Shown: one piece after another, positions 1-8,770 of the stretch
Numbering within the stretch: the first letter of the stretch is position 1
Layout of the letters: every line of letters begins with the position of its first letter
Origin: Acidobacteriota bacterium
Lineage (GTDB): Bacteria; Acidobacteriota; Terriglobia; 20CM-2-55-15
Assembly (NCBI GenBank): GCA_022821145.1
Contig: JAJEEE010000037.1
Location: 62,001-126,000 of the forward strand
Direction: 5' to 3'
DNA length: 64,000 nucleotides
Notes under the pieces: generated by a model
What the model saw: the letters and a program-made list of their open reading frames with translations, nothing else
Told to the model about the DNA's origin: nothing
The model's database searches: none
Position numbers and translations under genes: made by a program

Positions 1-594
1 TCGCGCGCGGGTCAACCCTCGGTCTTCGTCCGCCTGACCGGATGCAGCCTCCGGTGCACCTACTGCGACACGCAATACGCATACTTCGGGGGCGCGGAGA
101 TGGCGCTGGACGACGTGGTGGACCGCGTGGCGCGGTACGGCGCCCGGCTGGTGGAGATCACCGGGGGCGAACCGCTGGAACAGGCGTCGGTGATCCCGCT
201 GATGAACCGCCTTCTGGACGCGGGCTACACGGTCATGCTCGAGACAGGGGGGCACGTCTCGATCGCGGAGGTTCCCGAACGCGTGATCAAGATCATCGAC
301 GTCAAGACGCCCGACAGCGGCGAGCCGGACACTTTTCTCGAAGCCAACATCGGACTGGCCGCGCCGCACGACGAGTTCAAGTTCGTCATAGCGACAGAAC
401 GCGACTACCGGTGGTCGCGCGACTTCTATCGGACGCGCCTGGCCGGGCTCGGGAACACGGTGCTGTTCTCGCCGTCTCACGGGGACGTGTCGAATCGGCA
501 GTTGTCGGAGTGGATTCTGGCCGACCGCCTGCCGGTCCGCTTCCAGTTGCAGCTTCACAAGTACATCTGGGGCCCGGACGTCCGCGGCGTTTGA
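1..594 (+). CDS. queE: 7-carboxy-7-deazaguanine synthase QueE (5' truncated by window)
   Basis: Radical SAM enzyme that converts 6-carboxytetrahydropterin to 7-carboxy-7-deazaguanine in queuosine synthesis. The frame is open from base 1, so the start lies upstream. The CX3CX2C cluster motif reads CSLRCTYC at in-window residues 15-22, followed by DTQYA. The SAM-contacting TGGEPL motif is at about residues 54-59. 197 residues are present, so only the first few are missing from a family of about 210-230. QueC, the next enzyme of the pathway, follows 61 bases downstream. The product identity is firm. Confidence 0.93.
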   Translation, partial: SRAGQPSVFVRLTGCSLRCTYCDTQYAYFGGAEMALDDVVDRVARYGARLVEITGGEPLEQASVIPLMNRLLDAGYTVMLETGGHVSIAEVPERVIKIIDVKTPDSGEPDTFLEANIGLAAPHDEFKFVIATERDYRWSRDFYRTRLAGLGNTVLFSPSHGDVSNRQLSEWILADRLPVRFQLQLHKYIWGPDVRGV

Positions 595-609
595 CGTTTC
601 GCCGCGGCT

Positions 610-638
610 TTGACTTGGGTCCGGCCCGGACATACACT
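610..638 (+). promoter_or_regulatory. Predicted sigma-70 promoter of queC
   Basis: TTGACT (610-615), a 17-bp spacer and TACACT (633-638) lie in the queE-queC gap. The predicted transcription start would be near 645, leaving a leader of only about 10 bases before the GTG at 656. Seen by pattern only; not confirmed. Confidence 0.5.
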
Positions 639-655
639 GAAGCGGGATCCGTATC

Positions 656-1360
656 GTGAACTCCGTGGCACCACCGAGCCGGCCGCGGGCCGTCGTGCTG
701 ATGAGCGGCGGGCTGGACAGTTGCGTCACGGCCGCCATCGCCCGTCGCGACCACGAGCTACATGCGTTGCACGCCAACTACCGCCAGAGGACCGAGCGGC
801 GGGAGCTGGAGGCGTTTCACGCGCAAGCGGATTCCTTCGGAATCGCCGACCGGCTGGTGGTTCGACTCGACTACTTCGCGGCGATCGGCGGGTCGAGCCT
901 GACCGACACGGCCATCGCGGTGCCCGACGGCGACCCGAACGCGAAGGGCATTCCCAACACCTACGTGCCGTTCAGGAACGCCCATTTCCTGGCCATCGCG
1001 ACGTCGTGGGCCGAAACGATCGGCGCGCGCCGGATCTTCATCGGGGCGGTCGAAGAGGACAGCCCCGGATACCCGGACTGCCGCCCCGAATACTACGAGC
1101 GGATGAACGCCGTGATCGAGGCTGGCACGCGCCCCGGCAGCGGGATTAGAATCGAAACGCCGCTGATTCGCATGCGGAAATCAGCGATAGTCCGCGAAGG
1201 CATCGCGCTGGGGGCGCCGCTGGAGTTGTCGTGGTCATGCTACCGGCTCCAGGAGCCGGCGTGCGGGACGTGCGACAGTTGCCGGTTGCGGCTGGAAGCG
1301 TTCCGAGAGGCGGGCGCCCCCGACCCCATTACGTATGATGAACACTATGCCCAAGCTTGA
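656..1360 (+). CDS. queC: 7-cyano-7-deazaguanine synthase QueC
   Basis: ATP-dependent ligase that turns 7-carboxy-7-deazaguanine into preQ0 using ammonia. The PP-loop SGGLDS is at residues 17-22. The structural zinc site is complete as C195, C203, C206 and C209 (pattern CX7CGXCDSC). The length of 234 aa is normal. The start is GTG. It lies just after queE, so two consecutive preQ0 steps are adjacent. queD and queF are not in the window, so whether the end product is queuosine or another deazaguanine cannot be told here. Confidence 0.95.
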   Translation: MNSVAPPSRPRAVVLMSGGLDSCVTAAIARRDHELHALHANYRQRTERRELEAFHAQADSFGIADRLVVRLDYFAAIGGSSLTDTAIAVPDGDPNAKGIPNTYVPFRNAHFLAIATSWAETIGARRIFIGAVEEDSPGYPDCRPEYYERMNAVIEAGTRPGSGIRIETPLIRMRKSAIVREGIALGAPLELSWSCYRLQEPACGTCDSCRLRLEAFREAGAPDPITYDEHYAQA

Positions 1361-1375
1361 GAGACGGAGGTTCTC

Positions 1376-2311
1376 ATGAGAGTCGTCTGCCGTGCGTTGC
1401 CTGGTTGCCTGCTCTTACTTGCGTTCGCCGCGCCGGCCGCGGCGCAAGGCGTCGTCCGCGGCACGATCCTCGACTTCCAGGGCGAGCCGATCGAGGGCGC
1501 GGCCGTCCGCATCGAAGGCGACGACTATCTCCAGGAGTACCCGACCGGTCCGGACGGCACGTACTCCGCCACGCTGCCCCCCGGCGCCTACACGCTGACG
1601 TTCCTCGTCCAGCGGCAACCGCTGCTGGTCGAGAACAACGTCCCCGTCCGAGCGGGCGAGCCGCTCGTGCGCGACTTCGACATGAGCGCCTTGAGCGACG
1701 AGGACCAGGAGCGGGCGCTGGAAATGCTGGAAGCCCGCGGTGACGCCACGGCGATCCGGGAGGCGTTCGACGCGGGCGTCGCGGCCCTGAACGCGGGCGA
1801 CGTCGACACGGCGATCATTCAGTTCGGGATCGCTGCCGATGGCGACGACCAGCACATCATCCTGGCGAACCTCGCGCAGGCGTTGGCCCAGGGAGGCCGG
1901 CACGAGGAGGCCGCCCAGAACTACGCGCTCGCGTTGATCCAGGACCCGGAGAACGCCGTCTACCTGCAGAACCGGGGCATCGCGCTCGGCAACACCGGCG
2001 ATATCGAAGGCGCCGTGGCCGCCATCGCCCGGGCCGCCGAGTTGGACCCGTTGTCGGCCGGAATGTCCTATTTCAACCTGGGCATCATTTTCGTCAACCG
2101 CGGCCAGATGCCCGACGCGGTCGACGCGTTCGAACAGAGCATCGAAGCCGACCCGGAAAACGCGCAGGCCTACTATCAGCTTGGCCTCGCCCTGGTGGGG
2201 ACGACGCCCGCCGACGCGGTGGCGCCGCTGGAGCGTTTCCTGGAGATCGCGCCCGACGATCCGAACGCCGTCACCGCCCAGGGGTTGCTGGACTTCGCGC
2301 GGACGCAGTAG
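1376..2311 (+). CDS. Secreted carboxypeptidase-regulatory-like / TPR protein
   Basis: 311 aa. Residues 1-24 are a signal peptide ending in AAAQG. A beta-sandwich carboxypeptidase-regulatory-like region (VVRGTILDFQGEPIEGAAVRIEG) begins at about residue 25 and runs to about 105. TPR repeats follow from about 140 to 300, with recurring AEL-DP and YY-LG-AL patterns. GGAGG five bases before the ATG supports the start. Likely exported and used in protein-protein contact. It is followed by a second TPR gene 18 bases on, suggesting one transcript. No specific function can be assigned. Confidence 0.8.
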   Translation: MRVVCRALPGCLLLLAFAAPAAAQGVVRGTILDFQGEPIEGAAVRIEGDDYLQEYPTGPDGTYSATLPPGAYTLTFLVQRQPLLVENNVPVRAGEPLVRDFDMSALSDEDQERALEMLEARGDATAIREAFDAGVAALNAGDVDTAIIQFGIAADGDDQHIILANLAQALAQGGRHEEAAQNYALALIQDPENAVYLQNRGIALGNTGDIEGAVAAIARAAELDPLSAGMSYFNLGIIFVNRGQMPDAVDAFEQSIEADPENAQAYYQLGLALVGTTPADAVAPLERFLEIAPDDPNAVTAQGLLDFARTQ

Positions 2312-2329
2312 GAGCGCGGCGCCGACACC

Positions 2330-2914
2330 ATGCTCGACTCCAGAACGGTTCATTGGGTCCTGCTCGGCGTGATCGCCGGGTCGGCCGCGGCGTACGTCTA
2401 CGCGAACTACCGTACACACGGCGCGCGCCTGGACGAGCTGCGGAACACGCAGAACGCCGCCGTCTCGGAGAGCACGGACGCGCACGCGGACGTCACCGAG
2501 CAGGGGATGCTGGAACTCTTCGCCCGGGCGCTGGCCGTCAGCCCCGACGATCCCGAGTTGTTGTCCCGCTACGCGACGTACCTCTTCGAGATCGGACGTT
2601 ACGCGGAATCGGCCAACTCGTTCGCGCGCCTCATGGAGATCACGCCCGAGGACGCGACGATGCGGACGGCCTACGCGACGGCCCTGTACGGCAGCGGGCG
2701 CGTCGGCGACGCGATCGAGGAATATCGGCGGGCGCTCGAGACGGACCCGTCGCAGACGCTGGCGCTCCACAACCTGATCCTCGCCTACCTGGAGCGGCCG
2801 CCGAACGTCGCGGCCGCGGCCGCGGCCCTGGAGCGCCTGGCAACCATCGATCCCTCCTATGAGGCGCTGCCCACGTTGCGCAGCCGGCTGGAGCGGGCGC
2901 GCGACGGCGCATGA
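2330..2914 (+). CDS. Membrane-anchored TPR protein
   Basis: 194 aa. One N-terminal membrane segment at about residues 8-26 is followed by at least three TPR units (about 60-165; for example ALAVSPDDPEL, YSGRVGDAIEEYRRALETDP-like spacing). The layout resembles the C-terminal TPR half of CcmH/CcmI proteins, but no cytochrome c biogenesis genes are nearby, so that is only an analogy. The stop overlaps the next start as ATGA, indicating coupling with the YHS-like gene. Confidence 0.75.
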   Translation: MLDSRTVHWVLLGVIAGSAAAYVYANYRTHGARLDELRNTQNAAVSESTDAHADVTEQGMLELFARALAVSPDDPELLSRYATYLFEIGRYAESANSFARLMEITPEDATMRTAYATALYGSGRVGDAIEEYRRALETDPSQTLALHNLILAYLERPPNVAAAAAALERLATIDPSYEALPTLRSRLERARDGA

Positions 2915-3192
2915 TGGGTCTTGTCCGGATCCTTTTCCTGGTAATGGTGGTGATGGCCGTGCTGGCGCTGGTGAAGGGAATCGCTTCGGCGTCTCGACCC
3001 GCGCCGCGCGCTGGGCCACGCGAAGGGGGCCGAGGGCGCCGCGCCACGCGTCAGGGCGGGAAGCTGTTCCGCGATCCGGTCTGCGGCACCTACGTGACGG
3101 CCGAGGGATCGCCCGCCGCGGCGCGGGGCCGGGAAACGGTCTACTTCTGCTCGGACGAATGCCTGAGCAAGTTCCGGGACTCGGCGGACTGA
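2911..3192 (+). CDS. Small membrane-anchored YHS/TRASH-like metal-binding protein
   Basis: 93 aa. A membrane helix (about residues 3-24) and a basic linker lead to a YHS-like module: DPVCGTYV with C58, then YFCSDECLSKF with C80 and C84. This three-cysteine pattern is typical of YHS/TRASH metal-binding domains. The start overlaps the preceding stop (ATGATG). The gene is probably co-transcribed with the two TPR genes. The metal and role are unknown. Confidence 0.75.
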   Translation: MMGLVRILFLVMVVMAVLALVKGIASASRPAPRAGPREGGRGRRATRQGGKLFRDPVCGTYVTAEGSPAAARGRETVYFCSDECLSKFRDSAD

Positions 3193-3261
3193 CCCGCCCG
3201 CGAATACGGAATCCCTGGCCGGAGTTACAATGAACGGTTCACCCTGGAGGAACCCGTCCGC

Positions 3262-5166
3262 ATGAGCACCGCCGAAACGATGCGATTCCAGGCCGAGGCC
3301 CGTCAGGTCCTCGACCTGATGATCCACTCCCTGTACACGAACAAGGAGATCTTCCTGCGGGAGCTGATCTCCAACGCCTCCGACGCGTTGGACCGCCTGC
3401 GGGTGGAGTCCCTCACCAACGAGAACCTGCTGGGGAAGGACAAGCTGTTCGAAATCGTCATCGAGGCCGATTCCGACGCGCGAACGCTCACCGTCCACGA
3501 CAGCGGCATCGGCATGAGCCGCCAAGAGGTCATCGACCACATCGGAACGATCGCCCGTTCGGGAACGCGCGAGCTTCTCGAAGGGCTCAAGGATCAGCCC
3601 GGCGAACTGGCGCGGAAAATGATCGGGCAGTTCGGCGTGGGTTTCTACTCGGCGTTCATGGCCGCCGACCGGGTGTCCCTGTCGACGCGCCGCGCCGGCG
3701 AGGCGGGCGGGACGTTGTGGGAATCCGACGGCAACGGCGAGTACACGTTGTCCGAAGCCGAGAAGTTTCGCCGCGGCACGTCGATCACTCTGCACCTGAA
3801 GCCGGTCGACGAAGAGAACGGGATCGAGGACTTCACCCGGGAATGGGTCGTCCGCCGCATCGTCAAGCAGTATTCCGACTTCGTCACGTATCCCATCACG
3901 TTCAAGGAAGCCGGCCAGGCGGCGAAGACGGTCGAAGCCGAAGCCAAGCCGATCAACTCGATGAAGCCCATCTGGGCGCGGCCGTCCTCGGACGTCACCG
4001 ACGAGGACTACACCGAGTTCTACAAGCACATCAGCCACGACTGGAATGCGCCGCTGAAGCATTTCTCGTTCAAGGCGGAGGGGCGGATCGAATACCAGTC
4101 GCTTCTGTACTTCCCGTCCGAAGCGCCGATGGACCTGTTCTTCGATACCGGGCGGTTCGGGCTTCAACTCTATGTCCGCCAGGTCCTGATCATGGAGAAC
4201 TGCGAGGAGATCCTCCCGCGCTACCTCAGGTTCGTCCGGGGCGTCGTGGATTCGTCCGACCTGCCCCTGAACATCTCGCGGCAGCGCCTGCAGGAGGACC
4301 GGCACATCACGCAGATCCGAAAGTGGATCGCCCGCAAGGTCATCGACGCCTTGACGGAGTTGGCCCGGAACGACACGGAGAACTACGAGAAGCTGTGGAA
4401 CCAGTTCGGACGCGTCCTGAAGGAAGGCGTGAGCTTCGACGTCGAGGCCCGGGACAAGTTGTCGCCGCTGCTGCGGTTCGATTCCTCGAACGATGCGGAC
4501 CGGAAGACGACGCTCGCGGAATACGCCTCGCGCATGAAGCCGGAGCAAAACGAGATTTTCTACCTGACGGGGGAATCCCGCCGGACGATCGCCGACTCAC
4601 CGCACCTCGAAGCGTTCGCGGCCCATGACATCGAGGTGCTGTTCCTCAGCGATCCGATCGACGAGATGATGGTCGGCGCTCTCGACGAGTATGAGGGCAA
4701 GAAGCTGAAATCCGTCGGCAAGGGGACGGTGGCCATCGGCGGCAAGGAGGAGCAGAACGAGTCCCGAAAGGACCTGAACGCGCGGCAGGTGGAGTACCTG
4801 GACCTCATGACGCTGCTCAAGGCCAAGCTGGGCTCCGACGTCCGGGAAGTCCGCCTGACCAACCGGCTGACCGATTCCGCGGCTTGCCTGGTCGTGGCCG
4901 ACAGCGACATGAGCCCGCAACTGGAACGGATCCTCCGGTTGCAGGGCGGCCAACCGCCGGATCAACAGCGGATCATGGAATTGAACCCGGACCACGACAT
5001 CGTCAAGAAGCTCAAGGCGCGCGTCGACGCCGACAAGGACGACCCGGCGATCGACGAATTCGCCGAGCTGCTGTTCGGCGGCGCGCTGCTGGCCGAAGGG
5101 TCCGAGTTGAAGGATCCCGCGCGGTTCAACCGCGCGCTCTCCACGTTGATGAGCCGACACCTGTGA
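3262..5166 (+). CDS. htpG: Chaperone protein HtpG (Hsp90)
   Basis: 634 aa, the normal length. GHKL ATPase motifs are intact: LISNASDALDRL near residue 38, HDSGIGM near 80-85 and IGQFGVGFYSAF near 121-132. The middle-domain catalytic-arginine loop appears as LNISRQRLQED. A C-terminal dimerisation region is present. GGAGG stands 11 bases before the ATG. The 69-base gap upstream includes TTACAAT, a possible -10 box. It is an ATP-dependent cytosolic chaperone. The identity is secure. Confidence 0.97.
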   Translation: MSTAETMRFQAEARQVLDLMIHSLYTNKEIFLRELISNASDALDRLRVESLTNENLLGKDKLFEIVIEADSDARTLTVHDSGIGMSRQEVIDHIGTIARSGTRELLEGLKDQPGELARKMIGQFGVGFYSAFMAADRVSLSTRRAGEAGGTLWESDGNGEYTLSEAEKFRRGTSITLHLKPVDEENGIEDFTREWVVRRIVKQYSDFVTYPITFKEAGQAAKTVEAEAKPINSMKPIWARPSSDVTDEDYTEFYKHISHDWNAPLKHFSFKAEGRIEYQSLLYFPSEAPMDLFFDTGRFGLQLYVRQVLIMENCEEILPRYLRFVRGVVDSSDLPLNISRQRLQEDRHITQIRKWIARKVIDALTELARNDTENYEKLWNQFGRVLKEGVSFDVEARDKLSPLLRFDSSNDADRKTTLAEYASRMKPEQNEIFYLTGESRRTIADSPHLEAFAAHDIEVLFLSDPIDEMMVGALDEYEGKKLKSVGKGTVAIGGKEEQNESRKDLNARQVEYLDLMTLLKAKLGSDVREVRLTNRLTDSAACLVVADSDMSPQLERILRLQGGQPPDQQRIMELNPDHDIVKKLKARVDADKDDPAIDEFAELLFGGALLAEGSELKDPARFNRALSTLMSRHL

Positions 5167-5185
5167 TGGAACGGCCGTCCGCACG

Positions 5186-6562
5186 ATGATCGACGTCAAG
5201 CATGCCCGCGCGAACGCCGACCGCCTCAAGGAGATCGTCCGACTCCGGAAGGTCGACCCGGCCAAGGCCGACGTCGACCGTTGGCTTGCGCTCGACGACG
5301 AACGCCGCCGCCTGCAGTGGGACATCGACCAGGTGAACTCGGAGAAGAAGAAGATTGCCGCGCTGGGCCGGTCCGACCCGGACTCCGCACGGCGGAAGGG
5401 CCAGGAGCTTCGGGAGCGGTCCCGGGAGCTCGAGGCCGAGATGGGCGCCGTCATCCGGGAATGGACCGCGCTGATGGACTGGTTCCCGAACCTGATCGAT
5501 CCGGGAATGCCCGAAGGCGCGGGTCCGGAAGACAATGTCGAGGAATGCGCGTGGATACCGGGTCGGGGCTACCTCGACTCCGCGCAGCTCGGCCGCGGGG
5601 ACCATTCCGCCGAGTTCATGCCGCCACGGCCGATCCACGCCGGCGGGGAGGAGTTCGCGCCCCGGCACTACACCGAGCTCGGCGAAATGCTCGGGGGCGT
5701 GGACACGCTGCAGGGGGGCAAGGTGTCCGGGTCGCGGTTCGCCTACCTGCTCGGCGACGTCGCGCTCATGCAAATGGCCATCCACCGCCTGTTGACCGAC
5801 GAGCTGGTTCGCCGCGGATACACGCCGATGGTGCCGCCGCTGCTGGTTCGCGAGCGCGCCCTGTACGGCACGTCGCACTTCCCCGAGGGCCGCGACCAGG
5901 TCTACGAGATCAAGACCCACAACGTCGAGGAACCGATCCCACTGTTCCTGGTCGGGTCGTCCGAGCCCACCAACTTCAGCTACTTCATGGACCGGACGCT
6001 CGAGGAATCGGAGTTGCCGTTCCGCGTCTTCGCGGCAACGCCGTGCTTTCGCTCCGAGGCCGGGTCGTGGGGCAAGGACGTCAAGGGGATCAAGCGCGTC
6101 CACCAGTTCGACAAGATCGAGATGAACGCGGTGTGCACGCCCGGGCAGTCCGATGGAGTGTATGCCGAGTTCAGCGAGATGAACGAGTGGCTGATGCAGC
6201 AACTGGCCCTGCCCTACCGGATCGTCGACAAGTGCACCGGCGACGCCGGATACCTGGCCAGCTACCGCCAGCGGGACGTCGAGGTGTGGATGTCGGGCTC
6301 GGGCGAGTTCATGGAAGTGATGACCGACACGAACACGTCGGACTACCAGGCGCGCCGGCTGAAGATCCGATACCGGGGCGGCGACGGGAACCTGCGTCAC
6401 TGCCACACGGTCAACGACACCGGATGCGCCATGGGGCGCATGCTGATCGCCATACTCGACAACTACCAGCAGGCGGACGGCTCGGTCCGGGTCCCCGACG
6501 TTCTTCGGGAAACCATGCGGAAGGACCGGCTGACGCCGAAACGAACGGAGGTCGAACGATGA
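5186..6562 (+). CDS. serS: Seryl-tRNA synthetase (atypical class II motifs)
   Basis: 458 aa against about 425 for most bacterial forms. An N-terminal coiled-coil arm spans about residues 35-105. The class II motif 2 region reads FRSEAGSWGKDVKGI, followed by RVHQFDKIE. CTGDAGY and DYQARRLKIRYR are also typical. Several loops differ from the usual enzyme: LVGSSEPTN replaces the TAE loop, EVMTDTNTSD replaces the E-I-S-S-C-S-N stretch, and HTVNDTGCAMGRM replaces HTLNGSGLAVGR. Aminoacylation with serine is still the best call. The stop overlaps the next start (ATGA at 6559). Confidence 0.9.
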   Translation: MIDVKHARANADRLKEIVRLRKVDPAKADVDRWLALDDERRRLQWDIDQVNSEKKKIAALGRSDPDSARRKGQELRERSRELEAEMGAVIREWTALMDWFPNLIDPGMPEGAGPEDNVEECAWIPGRGYLDSAQLGRGDHSAEFMPPRPIHAGGEEFAPRHYTELGEMLGGVDTLQGGKVSGSRFAYLLGDVALMQMAIHRLLTDELVRRGYTPMVPPLLVRERALYGTSHFPEGRDQVYEIKTHNVEEPIPLFLVGSSEPTNFSYFMDRTLEESELPFRVFAATPCFRSEAGSWGKDVKGIKRVHQFDKIEMNAVCTPGQSDGVYAEFSEMNEWLMQQLALPYRIVDKCTGDAGYLASYRQRDVEVWMSGSGEFMEVMTDTNTSDYQARRLKIRYRGGDGNLRHCHTVNDTGCAMGRMLIAILDNYQQADGSVRVPDVLRETMRKDRLTPKRTEVER

Positions 6563-7596
6563 AGGCAACATCCACGGCGGCCATGCTCGCGATTCTGCTC
6601 GTTTCGTGGCCGGCCGCATCCCAGTCCGAGCCGGACGTCCTGGCCATGGTGGACGGCGTGGACGTGACCCGGACGGAGGTCTTCGAACGGGCCGCCGGCG
6701 CTCTGGACGAACTGGCGTCCGCGTCGCCGCGTCCGGACACCTACGACCGGGACCGGCTGGAGATCCTGTGGAACGCGCTGGACGCGATCGTCGACGAACG
6801 CATGATCGCGCTGGAGGCCGCCAGCCTCAACGTGTCCACCGACGAGTTGCTGTACATCGAGATCGAGAGCAACGTCTACCCGCCGTCCGACGCCGAGGTC
6901 GACGCCTTCTACCGGGCGAACCAGGACCAGATCCCGCTGCCGCTCGAGGAAGCGCGGCCCCAGGTGCGGGAATTCATGATCGACCAGAGCCGGCGGAACT
7001 TCCGGAACTCGATGATCCGGCGTTACGAGGAAAAATACGCGGTACGGACGTTCCTCGATCCCCTGCGGACCGAGGTGGCCACGGCCGGTTATCCGTCGCG
7101 GGGCCCGGCCGACGCGCCGGTGACGATCCTGGAGTTCGGCGATTTCCAGTGCCCGTTCTGCGGCAGCCTGCATCCCACGCTGGAACGGGTCCGCCAGATC
7201 TACCCGGACACCGTGCGGATCGTCTTCCGCAACTTTCCCTTGAGGAACATCCACCCGCAGGCGCAGAAAGCGGCGGAGGCGGCCCTGTGCGCCGGCGACC
7301 AGGGACGGTTCTGGGACTACCACGATTCGCTGTTCGAGAACCAGAGCATGCTCGACGTCGACGCCCTGAAGGCGCGCGCCCGCGATATGGACCTCAACGC
7401 GGCCGCCTTCGACACCTGCCTCGATCTGGGCGCCAAGGCCGCGGCCGTCCAGCGCGACGTGGACGACGGGCGGGCCGCCGGCGCGACCGGCACGCCGACG
7501 CTCTTCATCAACGGGCGGTTCATGTCGGGGCCCTCGCCGCGGGCGATCCAGAACGTCATCGAGGACGAGCTGGACCGCGCCGGAGTCGAGCGCTGA
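6559..7596 (+). CDS. Secreted SurA-N-like / DsbA-type thioredoxin fusion protein
   Basis: 345 aa. A signal peptide (about 1-22) is followed by a region like the N-terminal helical domain of SurA/PpiC chaperones (AMVDGVDVTRTEVFERAAGAL onward, about 28-160). A DsbA-like thioredoxin domain follows (about 180-340) with redox motif CPFC at 198-201 and the cis-proline loop GTPTLF. It probably acts outside the cytoplasm in disulfide chemistry, perhaps with substrate-holding by the N-terminal part. The ATG overlaps the serS stop, which fixes the start. No PPIase catalytic domain is present. Confidence 0.82.
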   Translation: MKATSTAAMLAILLVSWPAASQSEPDVLAMVDGVDVTRTEVFERAAGALDELASASPRPDTYDRDRLEILWNALDAIVDERMIALEAASLNVSTDELLYIEIESNVYPPSDAEVDAFYRANQDQIPLPLEEARPQVREFMIDQSRRNFRNSMIRRYEEKYAVRTFLDPLRTEVATAGYPSRGPADAPVTILEFGDFQCPFCGSLHPTLERVRQIYPDTVRIVFRNFPLRNIHPQAQKAAEAALCAGDQGRFWDYHDSLFENQSMLDVDALKARARDMDLNAAAFDTCLDLGAKAAAVQRDVDDGRAAGATGTPTLFINGRFMSGPSPRAIQNVIEDELDRAGVER

Positions 7597-7630
7597 ATCC
7601 CGATCGCCGGACAGTCGGACCGGCCCGCAC

Positions 7631-8434
7631 ATGAAGCTCCGGATGTTTCAGGTGGACGCGTTCGCCGACCGCGTCTTCGCGGGCAACCCCGCCGCCGTCT
7701 GCCCGCTCCATGAGTGGCTGCCCGAAGACCGGATGCAGGCCATGGCGCGCGAGAACAACTTGTCGGAAACGGCGTTCCTCGTCGAGCGGCCCGACGCCGT
7801 CTACGGCCTGCGCTGGTTCACGCCGACGACCGAGGTCGATCTCTGCGGCCACGCGACGCTGGCGTCCGCCTACGTCCTGTGGAACTGCCTGGGCGTCGAG
7901 CGCGACCCGTTGCGTTTCGACACGCGAAGCGGCCGCCTCGAAGTCGGACGGCGGGACGCCATGATCGCTCTGCGGTTCCCGGAAGCCGCCATCGAAGCCT
8001 GCCCGAACCCGCCCGAGGCTCTGGCCACGGGCCTCGGCGCCCCGCCCGTCGAGGTCCACATGGCCGGGACCGGCGAACGCAAGTCGACCTACCTGGCCGT
8101 GTTCGGCGCCGAGGACGACATACGCCGGCTCGATCCGGACTTCCGCGTGTTGACCGGACTGGGGGACGCGGCGGTCATCGCCACGGCCCCGGGCGGCGAC
8201 GCCGACTTCGTGTCGCGCTACTTCGCCCCGGCGTTCGGGATCGACGAAGACCCGGTCACCGGATCGGCGCACTGCGCGCTGACGCCCTACTGGTCCGAAC
8301 GGTTGGGCAAGACCCGCCTGCACGCCCGCCAGGTCTCGGCGCGCGGCGGCGAGCTGTTCTGCGAACGGCGCGACGGGGGCGTCGTCATCGCGGGCCGCGC
8401 CGTACTGTACATGGAAGCGACCGTGACGGTCTGA
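7631..8434 (+). CDS. PhzF family isomerase/epimerase-like protein
   Basis: 267 aa with two half-sites of the diaminopimelate-epimerase-like fold. NNLSETAFL contains the family's catalytic glutamate (E46). DLCGHATLASA is at about 70-80, and DEDPVTGSAHCAL lies in the C-terminal half. The family includes the phenazine enzyme PhzF, but most members are of unknown substrate. No phenazine genes are nearby, so a metabolic isomerase role is likelier. It may share the transcript of the preceding thioredoxin gene (34-base gap). Confidence 0.85.
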   Translation: MKLRMFQVDAFADRVFAGNPAAVCPLHEWLPEDRMQAMARENNLSETAFLVERPDAVYGLRWFTPTTEVDLCGHATLASAYVLWNCLGVERDPLRFDTRSGRLEVGRRDAMIALRFPEAAIEACPNPPEALATGLGAPPVEVHMAGTGERKSTYLAVFGAEDDIRRLDPDFRVLTGLGDAAVIATAPGGDADFVSRYFAPAFGIDEDPVTGSAHCALTPYWSERLGKTRLHARQVSARGGELFCERRDGGVVIAGRAVLYMEATVTV

Positions 8435-8473
8435 CGGGGCGGGAACGGCAGAATGGCCGCGCTTGCGGGCTGT

Positions 8474-8770
8474 TCACCATACCTCTCTCAGATTCTCCAG
8501 ACCCCTGAGGTAGTCCTCGGTTTCCAGATTGCTGTGCACGCCGTAATCGGCAAGCGTGCTCATCATTTCCGCCAGCGGCAGGTCCGCAAGTTCCGCGGCC
8601 GCGCCCAGGGACGCTTTTCCTTCCTTGTAACGCTCCACCGCCATCATGATGCGGCCCTTGATGACGAGTTCACGCACCGCCTTCGAAACGTCGCTGCGTT
8701 CCGCCTTCGACAGCTTGTGGAGGAAACGGTAGTTCTCGTCGTCCATGCGTATGCTCATCGTACGCGTCAT
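8474..8770 (-). CDS. UPF0175 family protein (antitoxin-like)
   Basis: 98 aa. An N-terminal ribbon-helix-helix-like segment (TRTMSIRMDDENYRFL) precedes the UPF0175 core AVERYKEGKASLGAAAELADLPLAEM. Members usually pair with a DUF3368/PIN-like toxin of about 150 aa; none is next to this one. The ATG at 8770 overlaps the stop of an upstream 75-aa frame (ATGA), so it appears to be the last gene of the arginine transcript. It could be an orphan antitoxin or a DNA-binding regulator. Confidence 0.8.
   Translation of the reverse strand: MTRTMSIRMDDENYRFLHKLSKAERSDVSKAVRELVIKGRIMMAVERYKEGKASLGAAAELADLPLAEMMSTLADYGVHSNLETEDYLRGLENLREVW

Noticed and set aside
1415-4548. Very long minus-strand open frames opposite the TPR genes and htpG
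   Set aside because: They mirror codon positions of well-identified plus-strand genes in GC-rich DNA and encode arginine-rich sequence without domains.
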